This document shows positions 24,717-32,722 of a DNA stretch of 64,000 nt, in pieces. How positions within the stretch are numbered: the first letter of the stretch is position 1; each line of letters starts with the position of its first letter. The position numbers and the translations under genes are program-made. This DNA comes from Pseudoduganella lurida (GTDB lineage Bacteria > Pseudomonadota > Gammaproteobacteria > Burkholderiales > Burkholderiaceae_D), in NCBI RefSeq assembly GCF_007830455.1, contig NZ_VLLB01000004.1, forward strand, positions 248,001 to 312,000, read 5' to 3'. Below the pieces are notes generated by a model, which searched no databases, was not told the origin of the DNA, and saw only the letters and a program-made list of their open reading frames with translations.

Positions 24717-25520
24717 ATGAAGACCGCCAGCCACTACCTGCTGCTGACCGCCATCGCGCTGCTGTGCGTCTTCCCGTTCTGGTGGACAGTCGTCACGGCG
24801 CTGTCCACCGAGGGCAATGTGTTTGCCTTCCCGCCCACGTTCTGGCCGAAGGCGCCGTCGCTGCGGAACTTCGCCGAGGCGATGGAAGTCATCCCGCTGT
24901 GGGACTTCTTCAGGAATTCCGTCATCATCGCCGCCTGCACCGTGCTGTGGAAGCTGGCCCTGTGCTCGATGGCCGCCTACCCGCTGGCGCGCCTGCAGTT
25001 CCGCGGCCGCAGGCTGGTGTTCGGCCTGATCCTCGCCACGCTGGTGCTGCCGTCCGAGGTGAACTTCCTCGTCAACTTCATCACCGTGACGAAGCTGTCC
25101 CTCGTCGACACCTACACGGGCGTGATCCTGCCGAACATCGTCACGGCCGTGGCGATCCTGCTGCTGAAACAGGCCTTCGAGGAAGTGCCGCAGGACCTGA
25201 TCGACGCGGCCCGCGTGGACGGCGCTTCCGAGTGGACCATCTTCACGCGCATCATGCTGCCGCTGATCGCGCCGTGGCTGGCCACCGTCGGCATCCTGAC
25301 GGCCGTGGAAGCGTGGAACGAATACATCTGGCCCTCGATCGTCATGAGCAAACCCAGCGAATTCCCCCTGTCGGTCGGCGTGCTGTACCTGCGCGGCACG
25401 TTCGGCAGCAGCACCCGCGTGATCGCGGCGGGCACCGTCATCACCATCCTGCCCACGCTGGCAGCATTCCTCTTCACCCAACGTTACTTCATGCGCGGCA
25501 TGGACGGAGCAGTCAAATGA
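24717..25520 (+). CDS. ABC sugar permease 2 (MalG/UgpE type)
   Basis: Second membrane subunit of the importer. 267 residues with about six helices (first: YLLLTAIALLCVFPFWWTVV) and an EAA loop (LIDAARVDGASEWTIFTRIM, then LPLIAP). The ATG at 24717 is chosen; a TTG at 24702 overlapping the previous stop is an alternative. Its TGA overlaps the ATG of the GH3 gene (ATGA). Confidence 0.93.
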   Translation: MKTASHYLLLTAIALLCVFPFWWTVVTALSTEGNVFAFPPTFWPKAPSLRNFAEAMEVIPLWDFFRNSVIIAACTVLWKLALCSMAAYPLARLQFRGRRLVFGLILATLVLPSEVNFLVNFITVTKLSLVDTYTGVILPNIVTAVAILLLKQAFEEVPQDLIDAARVDGASEWTIFTRIMLPLIAPWLATVGILTAVEAWNEYIWPSIVMSKPSEFPLSVGVLYLRGTFGSSTRVIAAGTVITILPTLAAFLFTQRYFMRGMDGAVK

Positions 25521-27004
25521 ATCATCAAGAACTACGAAAAATCGCGGGCCAGCTGATCATGATCCGCTTCCCCGGCACCGAGCTCGATGCCACCACCGCC
25601 GACTTCCTGCGCACCAACGGCATCCGCGCCGTCTGCCTGTTCCGCGGGAACATGACGGATGCGGCGCAGCTGTCGAAACTGACCGCTGATTTGAAAGCCG
25701 CCCTGGGCGACGAAGCCCTGATCGGCATCGACCAGGAAGGCGGCGCCGTGGTGCGCTCGACCTGGGTGCCCGCGCCACCGGCCGCAATGGGCCTGGGCGC
25801 CGCCGACGACACGGACCTGGCGCACCGCACCGGCGCCGCCGTGGCCCGTGCCGTGAAGGCGCTGGGCTTCAACTGGAACTTCGCGCCTGTGCTGGACCTG
25901 AACAACAACCCGCACAATCCCGTGATCGCCGAGCGCTCGTTCGGTGCCGAGCCGATCCGCGCCACGCAGCTGGCCATGGCCTGGATGGCCGGCAGCGAGA
26001 CGGAAGGCGTGGCGTGCTGCGTCAAGCACTTCCCCGGCCATGGCGACACCAGCGTCGATTCGCACCGCGACCTGCCCACCGTCGACAAGCCCCGCAGCGA
26101 GCTGGAAGCCTTCGAATTCGCACCGTTCCGCATCGCCGCCCCGCTCGCACCGGCCGTGATGACGGCGCACATCGTCTATCCCGCCATCGATGCCGACAAT
26201 CCCGCCACGATGTCGCCGGCAATCCTCGATGGCATCCTGCGCCGGGAGTGGAACTACGACGGCGTGATCATCACGGACGGCATGGACATGCACGCCATCG
26301 CCGGCCGCTACGGCGTGGGCAACGCGGCCGTGCGGGCACTGGCCGCTGGCGCCGACATGGTCATGGCCCTCGGCACCACCGCAACGCAGAACGAGACGCT
26401 CGACGCGATCGCCAACGCCATCGCCGACGGCACGCTGACGCAGGCCCACATCGATGCGCGGCTCAAGCGCCTGGCGCGCCTCGCCAGCAAGTATCCGTGC
26501 ACGCCGCGCGAGTACACGGAAGATGCCGCCGACCGCGTCGTCATGGCCGAAGGCTGGCAGCGTTCGCTCACGGCGCGCGGCAATCCGCAACGTCCCGCTC
26601 CCGGCAGCAAGGTGCGGCTGGTGGCGCGCCAGGATGTGGTCAGCGACGGCGTCTCGGAAGCGGGCGTCTCCGCCGCCAGGGTCGCCGCGTCGCTGGGCCA
26701 GCTGTACGACGTGGAGCTCGTCACGTTCGCCGATGCCGACACGTTCGACTGGTCCGCCCTGCCTGACGATGGCCGCTACACGATCCTGGCCTCCACGTCC
26801 CGCCTGCGCTACGGCGACCATGCGCGCGCCACCTGGCGGCCGGACCTGCACGTGGCGCTGTGGAACCCGTACCAGGCGCTCGACATCGACGCGCCGGCCC
26901 TGATGACCTACGGCTTCGCGGCACCGGCACTCGATGCCGTCAACGCCTGGCTGCAGGGCGACATCGAAGCGGCCGGCCGCTGCCCGGTGCCGGGCTTTGC
27001 GTAA
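25517..27004 (+). CDS. GH3 beta-N-acetylhexosaminidase (NagZ-like), cytoplasmic
   Basis: Cuts terminal beta-linked GlcNAc from imported chito-oligosaccharides or muropeptides. 495 residues, no signal peptide, so it acts in the cytoplasm. GH3 N-domain (about 1-330): the KHFPGHGDTSVDSH loop (170-183) with the Asp-His dyad D181/H183 that marks hexosaminidases of this family, and the nucleophile D254 in IITDGMDMH. The extra C-terminal domain (about 365-495) makes it longer than the minimal NagZ of E. coli and closer to two-domain Gram-positive forms. Its place between permeases and carrier fits chitobiose use more than cell-wall recycling. Confidence 0.92.
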   Translation: MNHQELRKIAGQLIMIRFPGTELDATTADFLRTNGIRAVCLFRGNMTDAAQLSKLTADLKAALGDEALIGIDQEGGAVVRSTWVPAPPAAMGLGAADDTDLAHRTGAAVARAVKALGFNWNFAPVLDLNNNPHNPVIAERSFGAEPIRATQLAMAWMAGSETEGVACCVKHFPGHGDTSVDSHRDLPTVDKPRSELEAFEFAPFRIAAPLAPAVMTAHIVYPAIDADNPATMSPAILDGILRREWNYDGVIITDGMDMHAIAGRYGVGNAAVRALAAGADMVMALGTTATQNETLDAIANAIADGTLTQAHIDARLKRLARLASKYPCTPREYTEDAADRVVMAEGWQRSLTARGNPQRPAPGSKVRLVARQDVVSDGVSEAGVSAARVAASLGQLYDVELVTFADADTFDWSALPDDGRYTILASTSRLRYGDHARATWRPDLHVALWNPYQALDIDAPALMTYGFAAPALDAVNAWLQGDIEAAGRCPVPGFA

Positions 27005-27048
27005 AGCCGCCGGACCCGATCGACAACAACAAACCCGAGACAACGACA

Positions 27049-28362
27049 ATGACGACGGCGCAACTGAACAAAAGCCCCCTGTTCTGGGTTCCCACGCTGT
27101 ACCTGGCGCAGGGCCTGCCGTTCTACGCGATCGCCGTGATCGCGGCGCAGATGTTCAAGAGCATGGGCGTGGCCAACGACGACATCGCCCACTGGACGGC
27201 GGCGATCGGCACCGCGTGGATCTTCAAGCCCTTGTGGAGTCCGTTCCTGGAACTGGCGCCCAGCAAGAAGCTCGTCGTCGTCACGTTCCAGGTCGTGGGC
27301 GGCATCTGCATGGGCCTCGTCGCCCTGACCCTGCAGCTGCCCGCCTGGTTCGCCGCCTGCGTGGCGATGCTGTGGCTGGTGGCGATCAGCGCCGCCACGC
27401 ACGATATCGCCTGCGACGGCCTGTACATCGCCAGCCTCAGTAAAAAACAGCAGGCGCAGTATGCCGGCTGGACCGGCACCTTCTTCAACGCCGGCCGCTT
27501 CATCTCGATGGGCGGCCTGGTGATCCTGGCCGGCTACCTGGAAAAGACACAGGGCGTAACGGCGGCCTGGACCATCATCTTCGGCATCCTGGCCGCGTCG
27601 ATGATCGCGCTCGGCCTGTACCACAGCTGGGCGCTGCCGCCGGCGAAGAACGCTGCGGGCGGCGACCGCACCGTGGCGGGCGTGGCGCGCACGTTGCAGG
27701 AGGTGATCGTGGACTACGTCAACAAGCCGGGCATCTGGGTGTCGATCCTGTTCATCATCCTGTTCCGCGCCGGCGAGGCGCAGGTGCAGACGATCGGCCC
27801 GCTGTTCCTGCGCGATGCCATCGACAAGGGCGGCCTGGGGCTGACGACGGCGCAGGTGGGCATCGTCTACGGCACCTCGGGCACGATCGCCTTCATCGTG
27901 GGCTCGATCGCCGGCGGCTATTTCACGTCGTGGCTGGGCCTGCGCCGCGCGATCCTGCCGCTGATCCTCGCCGTCAACCTGCCGAACCTGGTGTTCTGGT
28001 ACCTGTCGACGTGGCACCCGCAGGACCTGGTGATCATCGGCACCGCGCTGTCGCTGGAAATGTTCGGCTACGGCTTCGGGTTTGTCGGCATCATCCTGTA
28101 CATGATGCAGGTGGTCGCGCCAGGCAAATACACCACGGCGCACTACGCCTTCTCGACCGGCATCATGCAGCTGGGCTTCGTGCTGTTCAAGTGGATCAGC
28201 GGCGACATGCAGAAGGCGCTCGGTTATCAACACTTCTTCGTGTGGGTGCTGCTGGCCGCGATTCCCGTCGCTATCCTGTCGCAGTTCATCCCGATGGATT
28301 CGCGCATCACGGAAGACGCGGAAGCACCGGCCGCAGACACCGACAAGGCGGCCGTTATCTGA
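27049..28362 (+). CDS. MFS carrier of the AmpG type
   Basis: 437 residues, about twelve helices. The start (SPLFWVPTLYLAQGLPFYAI) and the SAATHDIACDGLYIASL loop are characteristic of AmpG permeases, which bring GlcNAc-anhydromuropeptides into the cytoplasm. Inside a GlcNAc operon next to a GH3 hexosaminidase it may carry chitobiose or GlcNAc instead; the substrate is inferred from context. The ribosome site is weak. Its stop overlaps the ATPase start (TGATG). Confidence 0.88.
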   Translation: MTTAQLNKSPLFWVPTLYLAQGLPFYAIAVIAAQMFKSMGVANDDIAHWTAAIGTAWIFKPLWSPFLELAPSKKLVVVTFQVVGGICMGLVALTLQLPAWFAACVAMLWLVAISAATHDIACDGLYIASLSKKQQAQYAGWTGTFFNAGRFISMGGLVILAGYLEKTQGVTAAWTIIFGILAASMIALGLYHSWALPPAKNAAGGDRTVAGVARTLQEVIVDYVNKPGIWVSILFIILFRAGEAQVQTIGPLFLRDAIDKGGLGLTTAQVGIVYGTSGTIAFIVGSIAGGYFTSWLGLRRAILPLILAVNLPNLVFWYLSTWHPQDLVIIGTALSLEMFGYGFGFVGIILYMMQVVAPGKYTTAHYAFSTGIMQLGFVLFKWISGDMQKALGYQHFFVWVLLAAIPVAILSQFIPMDSRITEDAEAPAADTDKAAVI

Positions 28363-29375
28363 TGGCCGCCGTCACGCTGAAGAACGTCGTCAAGCGCTAC
28401 GGCGACCAGACCGTCATCCACGGCATCGACCTGGCCATCGCCGACGGCGAATTCACCGTCTTCGTCGGCCCTTCCGGCTGCGGCAAGTCGACGCTGCTGC
28501 GCATGATCGCCGGGCTGGAGGACATCAGCGCCGGCGAGCTGCAGTTCGACGGCCGCCGTGCCAACGAGCTGGCGCCGGCAGCGCGCGAACTGGCGATGGT
28601 GTTCCAGTCCTATGCGCTGTACCCGCACATGACGGTGTACGAGAACATGGCGTTCGCGCTGCAGCTGGCCAGGCAGGACAAGGCGAAGATCCGCACTGCC
28701 GTCGAGCGGGTGGCGGATGTACTGCAGATCACCCACCTGCTGGCGCGCCGTCCGAAGGATCTGTCCGGCGGCCAGCGCCAGCGCGTGGCGATCGGCCGCG
28801 CCATCGTGCGCGAACCGAAGCTGTTCCTGTTCGACGAGCCCCTGTCGAACCTGGACGCGAGCCTGCGCGTGCAGATGCGCGTGGAGCTCAGCCGCCTGCA
28901 CCAGCAGCTGGGCACCACGATGATCTACGTGACGCACGACCAGGTGGAAGCCATGACGCTGGGCCAGCGCATCGTCGTGTTCAACCAGGGCCGCATCGAG
29001 CAGGCCGGCACGCCGCGCGAGCTGTACGACGCGCCCGCCAACCTGTTCGTCGCCGGCTTCCTCGGTTCGCCGAAGATGAACCTGATCCCCGCAGCGGATG
29101 CGGGCGTGACCGGCGCGGTCACCGTCGGCATCCGTCCGGAACACGTGCGCCTGGCCATGAGCGACGATGCGCAGCGCACCGCCGCCACCGTCACGCACGT
29201 GGAATACCTGGGCGACCAGACCATCGTGTACGCCAGCGTGGGTGCGACGCCCGTGGCCGTGAAACTGCCGCCGCAGGGTGCGCCGCTGGCACCGGGCGAG
29301 CGCATCGACCTGCATCTGCCCCGCGCGCAGTGCCACCTGTTCGATGCGGACGGCCGCCGCCAGCGGGAAGCATGA
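28362..29375 (+). CDS. ABC sugar importer ATPase (MalK/UgpC type)
   Basis: 337 residues. ATPase domain with Walker A GPSGCGKST (about 36-44), Q-loop MVFQSYALYPH, signature LSGGQRQR, Walker B LFLFDEPLSNLDA and H-loop THDQ; C-terminal TOBE-type domain (about 235-335; GIRPEHV) as in MalK/UgpC. It powers the importer whose binding protein and permeases lie three to five genes upstream; the separation by the GH3 and carrier genes is unusual but the strand and overlaps show one operon. Confidence 0.94.
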   Translation: MAAVTLKNVVKRYGDQTVIHGIDLAIADGEFTVFVGPSGCGKSTLLRMIAGLEDISAGELQFDGRRANELAPAARELAMVFQSYALYPHMTVYENMAFALQLARQDKAKIRTAVERVADVLQITHLLARRPKDLSGGQRQRVAIGRAIVREPKLFLFDEPLSNLDASLRVQMRVELSRLHQQLGTTMIYVTHDQVEAMTLGQRIVVFNQGRIEQAGTPRELYDAPANLFVAGFLGSPKMNLIPAADAGVTGAVTVGIRPEHVRLAMSDDAQRTAATVTHVEYLGDQTIVYASVGATPVAVKLPPQGAPLAPGERIDLHLPRAQCHLFDADGRRQREA

Positions 29376-29491
29376 CGCAGAGGGTGGCGGGAATTTACAG
29401 CCCGTTACAAATGCCTCCAGCGGAAACATGCCATTCTTGAAATTTATGGGACAATAAGTGTTTGTCCCCTCGTCCGAAGGATTTTTTCATC

Positions 29492-30781
29492 ATGTCCCAG
29501 TTCCGTCTCGCCCGCATCAGCCTCCTGCTGGCCGCCATTGGCCTGAACGCCGCGTTCGCGCCGGTCTTCGCTCAAGACAAGCCTGCCGCGCCGGCTGAAG
29601 CGCCGAAGGATACCGTGCGCCCCGAGCTGTTCAAGCTGGTCGATCCGGCCCAGATCAAGCCGCTGATGGATGCCAAGAACTACGCCGAAGTGAAGAGCCG
29701 CCTGGCCCAGGCCGACGCGCTGCCGAACAAGACGCCGTATGAAGATTTCGTGCTGAACCGCATGCGCATCTCGCTCGCCTCCGCGACCAGCGACAACGCC
29801 ACGCTGACGACCGCGCTGGAAGCCGTGATCAACTCCGGCAAGCTGAGCCCGAACGAAACGCGCGACTTCGTGCTGGCCCTGGCGAACCAGTACTACAACA
29901 GCAAGGACTACGCGAAAGCCATCACCTGGTTCAAGCGCTACGAGACGGAAACCGGCGACAACAAGGTGCACCAGTACATCGTGCGCGCCTACTACTTCAA
30001 CAACGACTTCGCCACGGCGAAGACGGAACTGCTGAAGGACCTGGAAACGAACCAGAAGGCCGGCAAGCAGCCAGCCCTGGAAGAACTGCAGCTGCTGGCC
30101 AATACCGGTGCCAAGACGAAGGACCAGGCCACCTACCTGCTGGCCATGGAAAACCTGGTGCGCTACTACCCGAACGACGACTACTGGCAGGACCTGCTGA
30201 GCCGCACGCAGGGCAAGTCGAGCTACTCGAACCGCTTCACGCTGGACATCCTGCGCCTGCAGAAGGTCGCCACGTCCAAGATGGTCGCGGAAGACTACAC
30301 GGCGATGGCCGAACTGGCCCTGCTGGCCGGCCAGCCGATCGAAGCTAAACAGGCGCTGGATGCAGGCTTCTCGAACGGCGTGCTCGGCACCGGCACCAAC
30401 GCCGCCCAGCACAAGAAGCTGCGCGCGCAGGCCGACAAGCAGGCCGCCGACGACCAGAAGAACATCGGCACGGGCGAAGCCTCGGCCCGCAAGTCGAAGA
30501 ACGGCACCGGCCTGATCAACCTGGGTTACGCCTACGTCACGCTGGGCGAGTACGACAAGGGCATCGCCCTGATCAAGGAAGGCATCGCCAAGGGCGGCCT
30601 GCCGAATGCGGAAGATGCCAAGCTGCGCCTGGGCTATTCGTACGCGATGGCCGGCAAGAAGGACGAAGCCATCCAGACGCTGCAGGGCGTGACGGGCACC
30701 GACGGCCGCGGCGACCTGGCACGTTACTGGACGCTGTGGGTGAACCGTCCGGCCGGCGGCGCTGCGCCAGCGGCGAAGTAA
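29492..30781 (+). CDS. Exported tetratricopeptide-repeat protein of unknown role
   Basis: 429 residues: signal peptide (about 1-27, ending PVFAQ), then a helical protein with TPR-like repeats (for example NQYYNSKDYAKAITWFKRYE and NLGYAYVTLGEYDKGIALIK) and a Pro/Ala-rich end. TPR proteins bind other proteins. It sits between the GlcNAc operon and the chitinase locus, but has its own upstream gap (116 bp) and its own terminator, so a link is not shown. AAGGA precedes the ATG at 29492. Confidence 0.85.
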   Translation: MSQFRLARISLLLAAIGLNAAFAPVFAQDKPAAPAEAPKDTVRPELFKLVDPAQIKPLMDAKNYAEVKSRLAQADALPNKTPYEDFVLNRMRISLASATSDNATLTTALEAVINSGKLSPNETRDFVLALANQYYNSKDYAKAITWFKRYETETGDNKVHQYIVRAYYFNNDFATAKTELLKDLETNQKAGKQPALEELQLLANTGAKTKDQATYLLAMENLVRYYPNDDYWQDLLSRTQGKSSYSNRFTLDILRLQKVATSKMVAEDYTAMAELALLAGQPIEAKQALDAGFSNGVLGTGTNAAQHKKLRAQADKQAADDQKNIGTGEASARKSKNGTGLINLGYAYVTLGEYDKGIALIKEGIAKGGLPNAEDAKLRLGYSYAMAGKKDEAIQTLQGVTGTDGRGDLARYWTLWVNRPAGGAAPAAK

Positions 30782-30805
30782 GCCTTTCAGTTCAGGCTGC
30801 ATAAG

Positions 30806-30845
30806 AAAAGCGGGGATGGCCGGTAACGGTCATCCCCGCTTTTTA
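30806..30845. terminator. Bidirectional rho-independent terminator
   Basis: AAAAGCGGGGATG and CATCCCCGCTTTT form a perfect 13-bp stem with a 13-base loop, serving both the TPR gene and the convergent chitinase gene. Confidence 0.92.
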
Positions 30846-30863
30846 TCGGCGCTTGTTGAACCT

Positions 30864-31820
30864 TCAGCGCGGCTTGCCCAGTCCCGCCGCGAACGCGCGG
30901 CCGAATGCGCCGGCCTGGTCGTCCATGCCGTGACAGGTGGCGCTGGCCCCCTCGACTGGTTGCGCACAGGGCACGTCCCGGTCCAGCGACCACCAGTGCA
31001 GGCCGGCCAGGCCCATCGACCGCACGGCCGCGCCCAGCGTGCGCGCATCGGCCACGGTGAAATCGTTGCGCGCCACGTCGTTCACGCCGATCATCGGGGT
31101 GACTTCGATCTGCGCCAGCGGGATGCCGTATTTGCCGCTCACATTGCGCGCGGCCTGCACGGCCGATGCGGCCATGTCGCAGGCATCGCCCTTGACGACG
31201 CACACATCGGCTTTCGGCGGGCCGTAATCCATCACCATCAGGTTGAACGTCCAGTCCTTCAGGCCGCTTGCACGCACGGCCGCCAGGATCGTTTCGCCCA
31301 GCGCGTTCAGGCTTTTCCGGCTGCCGTCGGACGCCGCATGCGTGGCCACCGTGAACGAGAAGCGCAACGCGGGGCGGTGCTTCTGCGCGGTGGCGGCACG
31401 CGCCAGCAGCGAGTCGATCTGCTCTGTCGTCTGGCCAGCCTCGATGTCGAAGTCGATGCCGCGCAGGTGCTTCGAATCGTAGCGGTCGATGAAGCGTTCC
31501 ATGCCGGCATCGGTGGCGCAGGTGAACACGCCGCCCTGCCCGCCGGTGGAGATCACGTAATCGGTGCCGGCCTGCACGAAGCGGGCGACATGGGCAGCGA
31601 CCTGCGTGCCGGGCCTCTTGCCCCACACTTCGTCGCCGCATTCGCCGGTGGCAAAGGCCCAGGTCAAGGGCCCGGCATCGGCCGGCAGCGCGGTGCCCTC
31701 CAGCGGCAGGAATTTGTAGGGGCTGTAGACGAACTTCGGCGCGGCGTGGGCGGCTGTCCCCGTGGCCAGCGCCAGCAACGGCGCAAACACCACCGCGGCG
31801 GCGAGTCGTTGAAAAGTCAT
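30864..31820 (-). CDS. GH18 family chitinase-like glycoside hydrolase, exported
   Basis: 318 residues with a signal peptide (about 1-27). The GH18 signature is present as LRGIDFDIEAG: D123, D125 and catalytic acid E127. The QGGVFTC, MVMDYG and LAGLHWWSLDRD motifs match the barrel strands of bacterial GH18 enzymes. It would cut chitin or chito-oligosaccharides outside the inner membrane. Its ATG overlaps the stop of the cupin gene (ATGA), so the two are co-translated; the TonB receptor gene lies upstream. No carbohydrate-binding module was seen. Confidence 0.88.
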   Translation of the reverse strand: MTFQRLAAAVVFAPLLALATGTAAHAAPKFVYSPYKFLPLEGTALPADAGPLTWAFATGECGDEVWGKRPGTQVAAHVARFVQAGTDYVISTGGQGGVFTCATDAGMERFIDRYDSKHLRGIDFDIEAGQTTEQIDSLLARAATAQKHRPALRFSFTVATHAASDGSRKSLNALGETILAAVRASGLKDWTFNLMVMDYGPPKADVCVVKGDACDMAASAVQAARNVSGKYGIPLAQIEVTPMIGVNDVARNDFTVADARTLGAAVRSMGLAGLHWWSLDRDVPCAQPVEGASATCHGMDDQAGAFGRAFAAGLGKPR

Positions 31821-32653
31821 GCGGAAGTCTCCTGTGAAGCGTAGGCCAGCGCCAGCACCTCGGCCTTGGTGAGGCCAGCGGCAGCCGGCGCGGCCCACCA
31901 GTAATTGACCATGGTGTTCAGCACGCCGAGCGATTCGACGTGATGCCACCACAGCGAGGGAATGAACAAGGCGTCGCCCGGTTCCAGCTCGGCGACCAAT
32001 GCATGATCGAGCGCCTTGCGAAAACGGGGGAAGCGGCTGAAATCCGGCGCACGGAAGGACACGAGGCTGATCGGCGTGGGCGTCGGCGCGAAGTCCAGCG
32101 GGCCGAGGTACAGGTTGCGGCCCTGCTCTGGCGGGAACAGGGTAAAACGGCGGCGACCGCTGACGACGCAGGCGATGTTCTGCGACTCGTCGAAGTGCGC
32201 GGGCGTGATGACGCCATTGCCGAGCCACAGGCGCGGTGCGGCTGCCGGGTCGATGAACGGGGCGCGGTTCGCGGCCGTAAAACCGGGCAGGCAGTCATCC
32301 AGCAACGCACTCTGCATCGCCACGGCCGGCGCCTTCGGAAACTGCGAATAGCGCGCCACCTGCTCGATCACGGCGGACACGGTGCGCCTGCTGTGCACGA
32401 AGTTGAACGCCTGCAGGCCCGGCTTGTAGAACAGCCGGCCGCCCTCCTCCGGCGCCATCAGCACCGTGTCGGCGGCCGTGCCGCGATCGAAGGCCATCAG
32501 GTAGCGGCACAGCACTTCCGGCGCCCCGCGGCCCTGCTGCACCGCCGGCCAGTCGCGCACGAAACCGCGCAGCACCACCGGGCGCTGCGCGGCCACCAGT
32601 GCGGCAAATGCATCGGCATCGATACCGGACAGTTCGGGAACGGCACTCGTCAT
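31817..32653 (-). CDS. Cupin_8/JmjC-like domain protein
   Basis: 278 residues of the cupin_8 type, related to Fe(II)/2-oxoglutarate oxygenases. Possible iron ligands H153 and D155 (PAHFDES) and H237/H238 (SLWWHHVES) are intact; FTLFPPEQ follows the first strand. Proteins of this type are often encoded next to TonB receptors for sugars in Proteobacteria, role unknown. The gene is coupled to the chitinase and separated from the TonB receptor by a terminator, which would lower its expression relative to the receptor. Confidence 0.85.
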   Translation of the reverse strand: MTSAVPELSGIDADAFAALVAAQRPVVLRGFVRDWPAVQQGRGAPEVLCRYLMAFDRGTAADTVLMAPEEGGRLFYKPGLQAFNFVHSRRTVSAVIEQVARYSQFPKAPAVAMQSALLDDCLPGFTAANRAPFIDPAAAPRLWLGNGVITPAHFDESQNIACVVSGRRRFTLFPPEQGRNLYLGPLDFAPTPTPISLVSFRAPDFSRFPRFRKALDHALVAELEPGDALFIPSLWWHHVESLGVLNTMVNYWWAAPAAAGLTKAEVLALAYASQETSA

Positions 32654-32668
32654 CGTCTCTCCAAAAAG

Positions 32669-32693
32669 AAAACCTCGCGCCGGGCGAGGTTTT
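32669..32693 (-). terminator. Rho-independent terminator between the TonB receptor and cupin genes
   Basis: AAAACCTCGC and GCGAGGTTTT form a 10-bp stem with a five-base loop, followed on the minus strand by a T-rich run (CTTTTT). Confidence 0.88.
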
Positions 32694-32722
32694 CATCGTA
32701 CAGCGTGAACCCGGATACCGGA

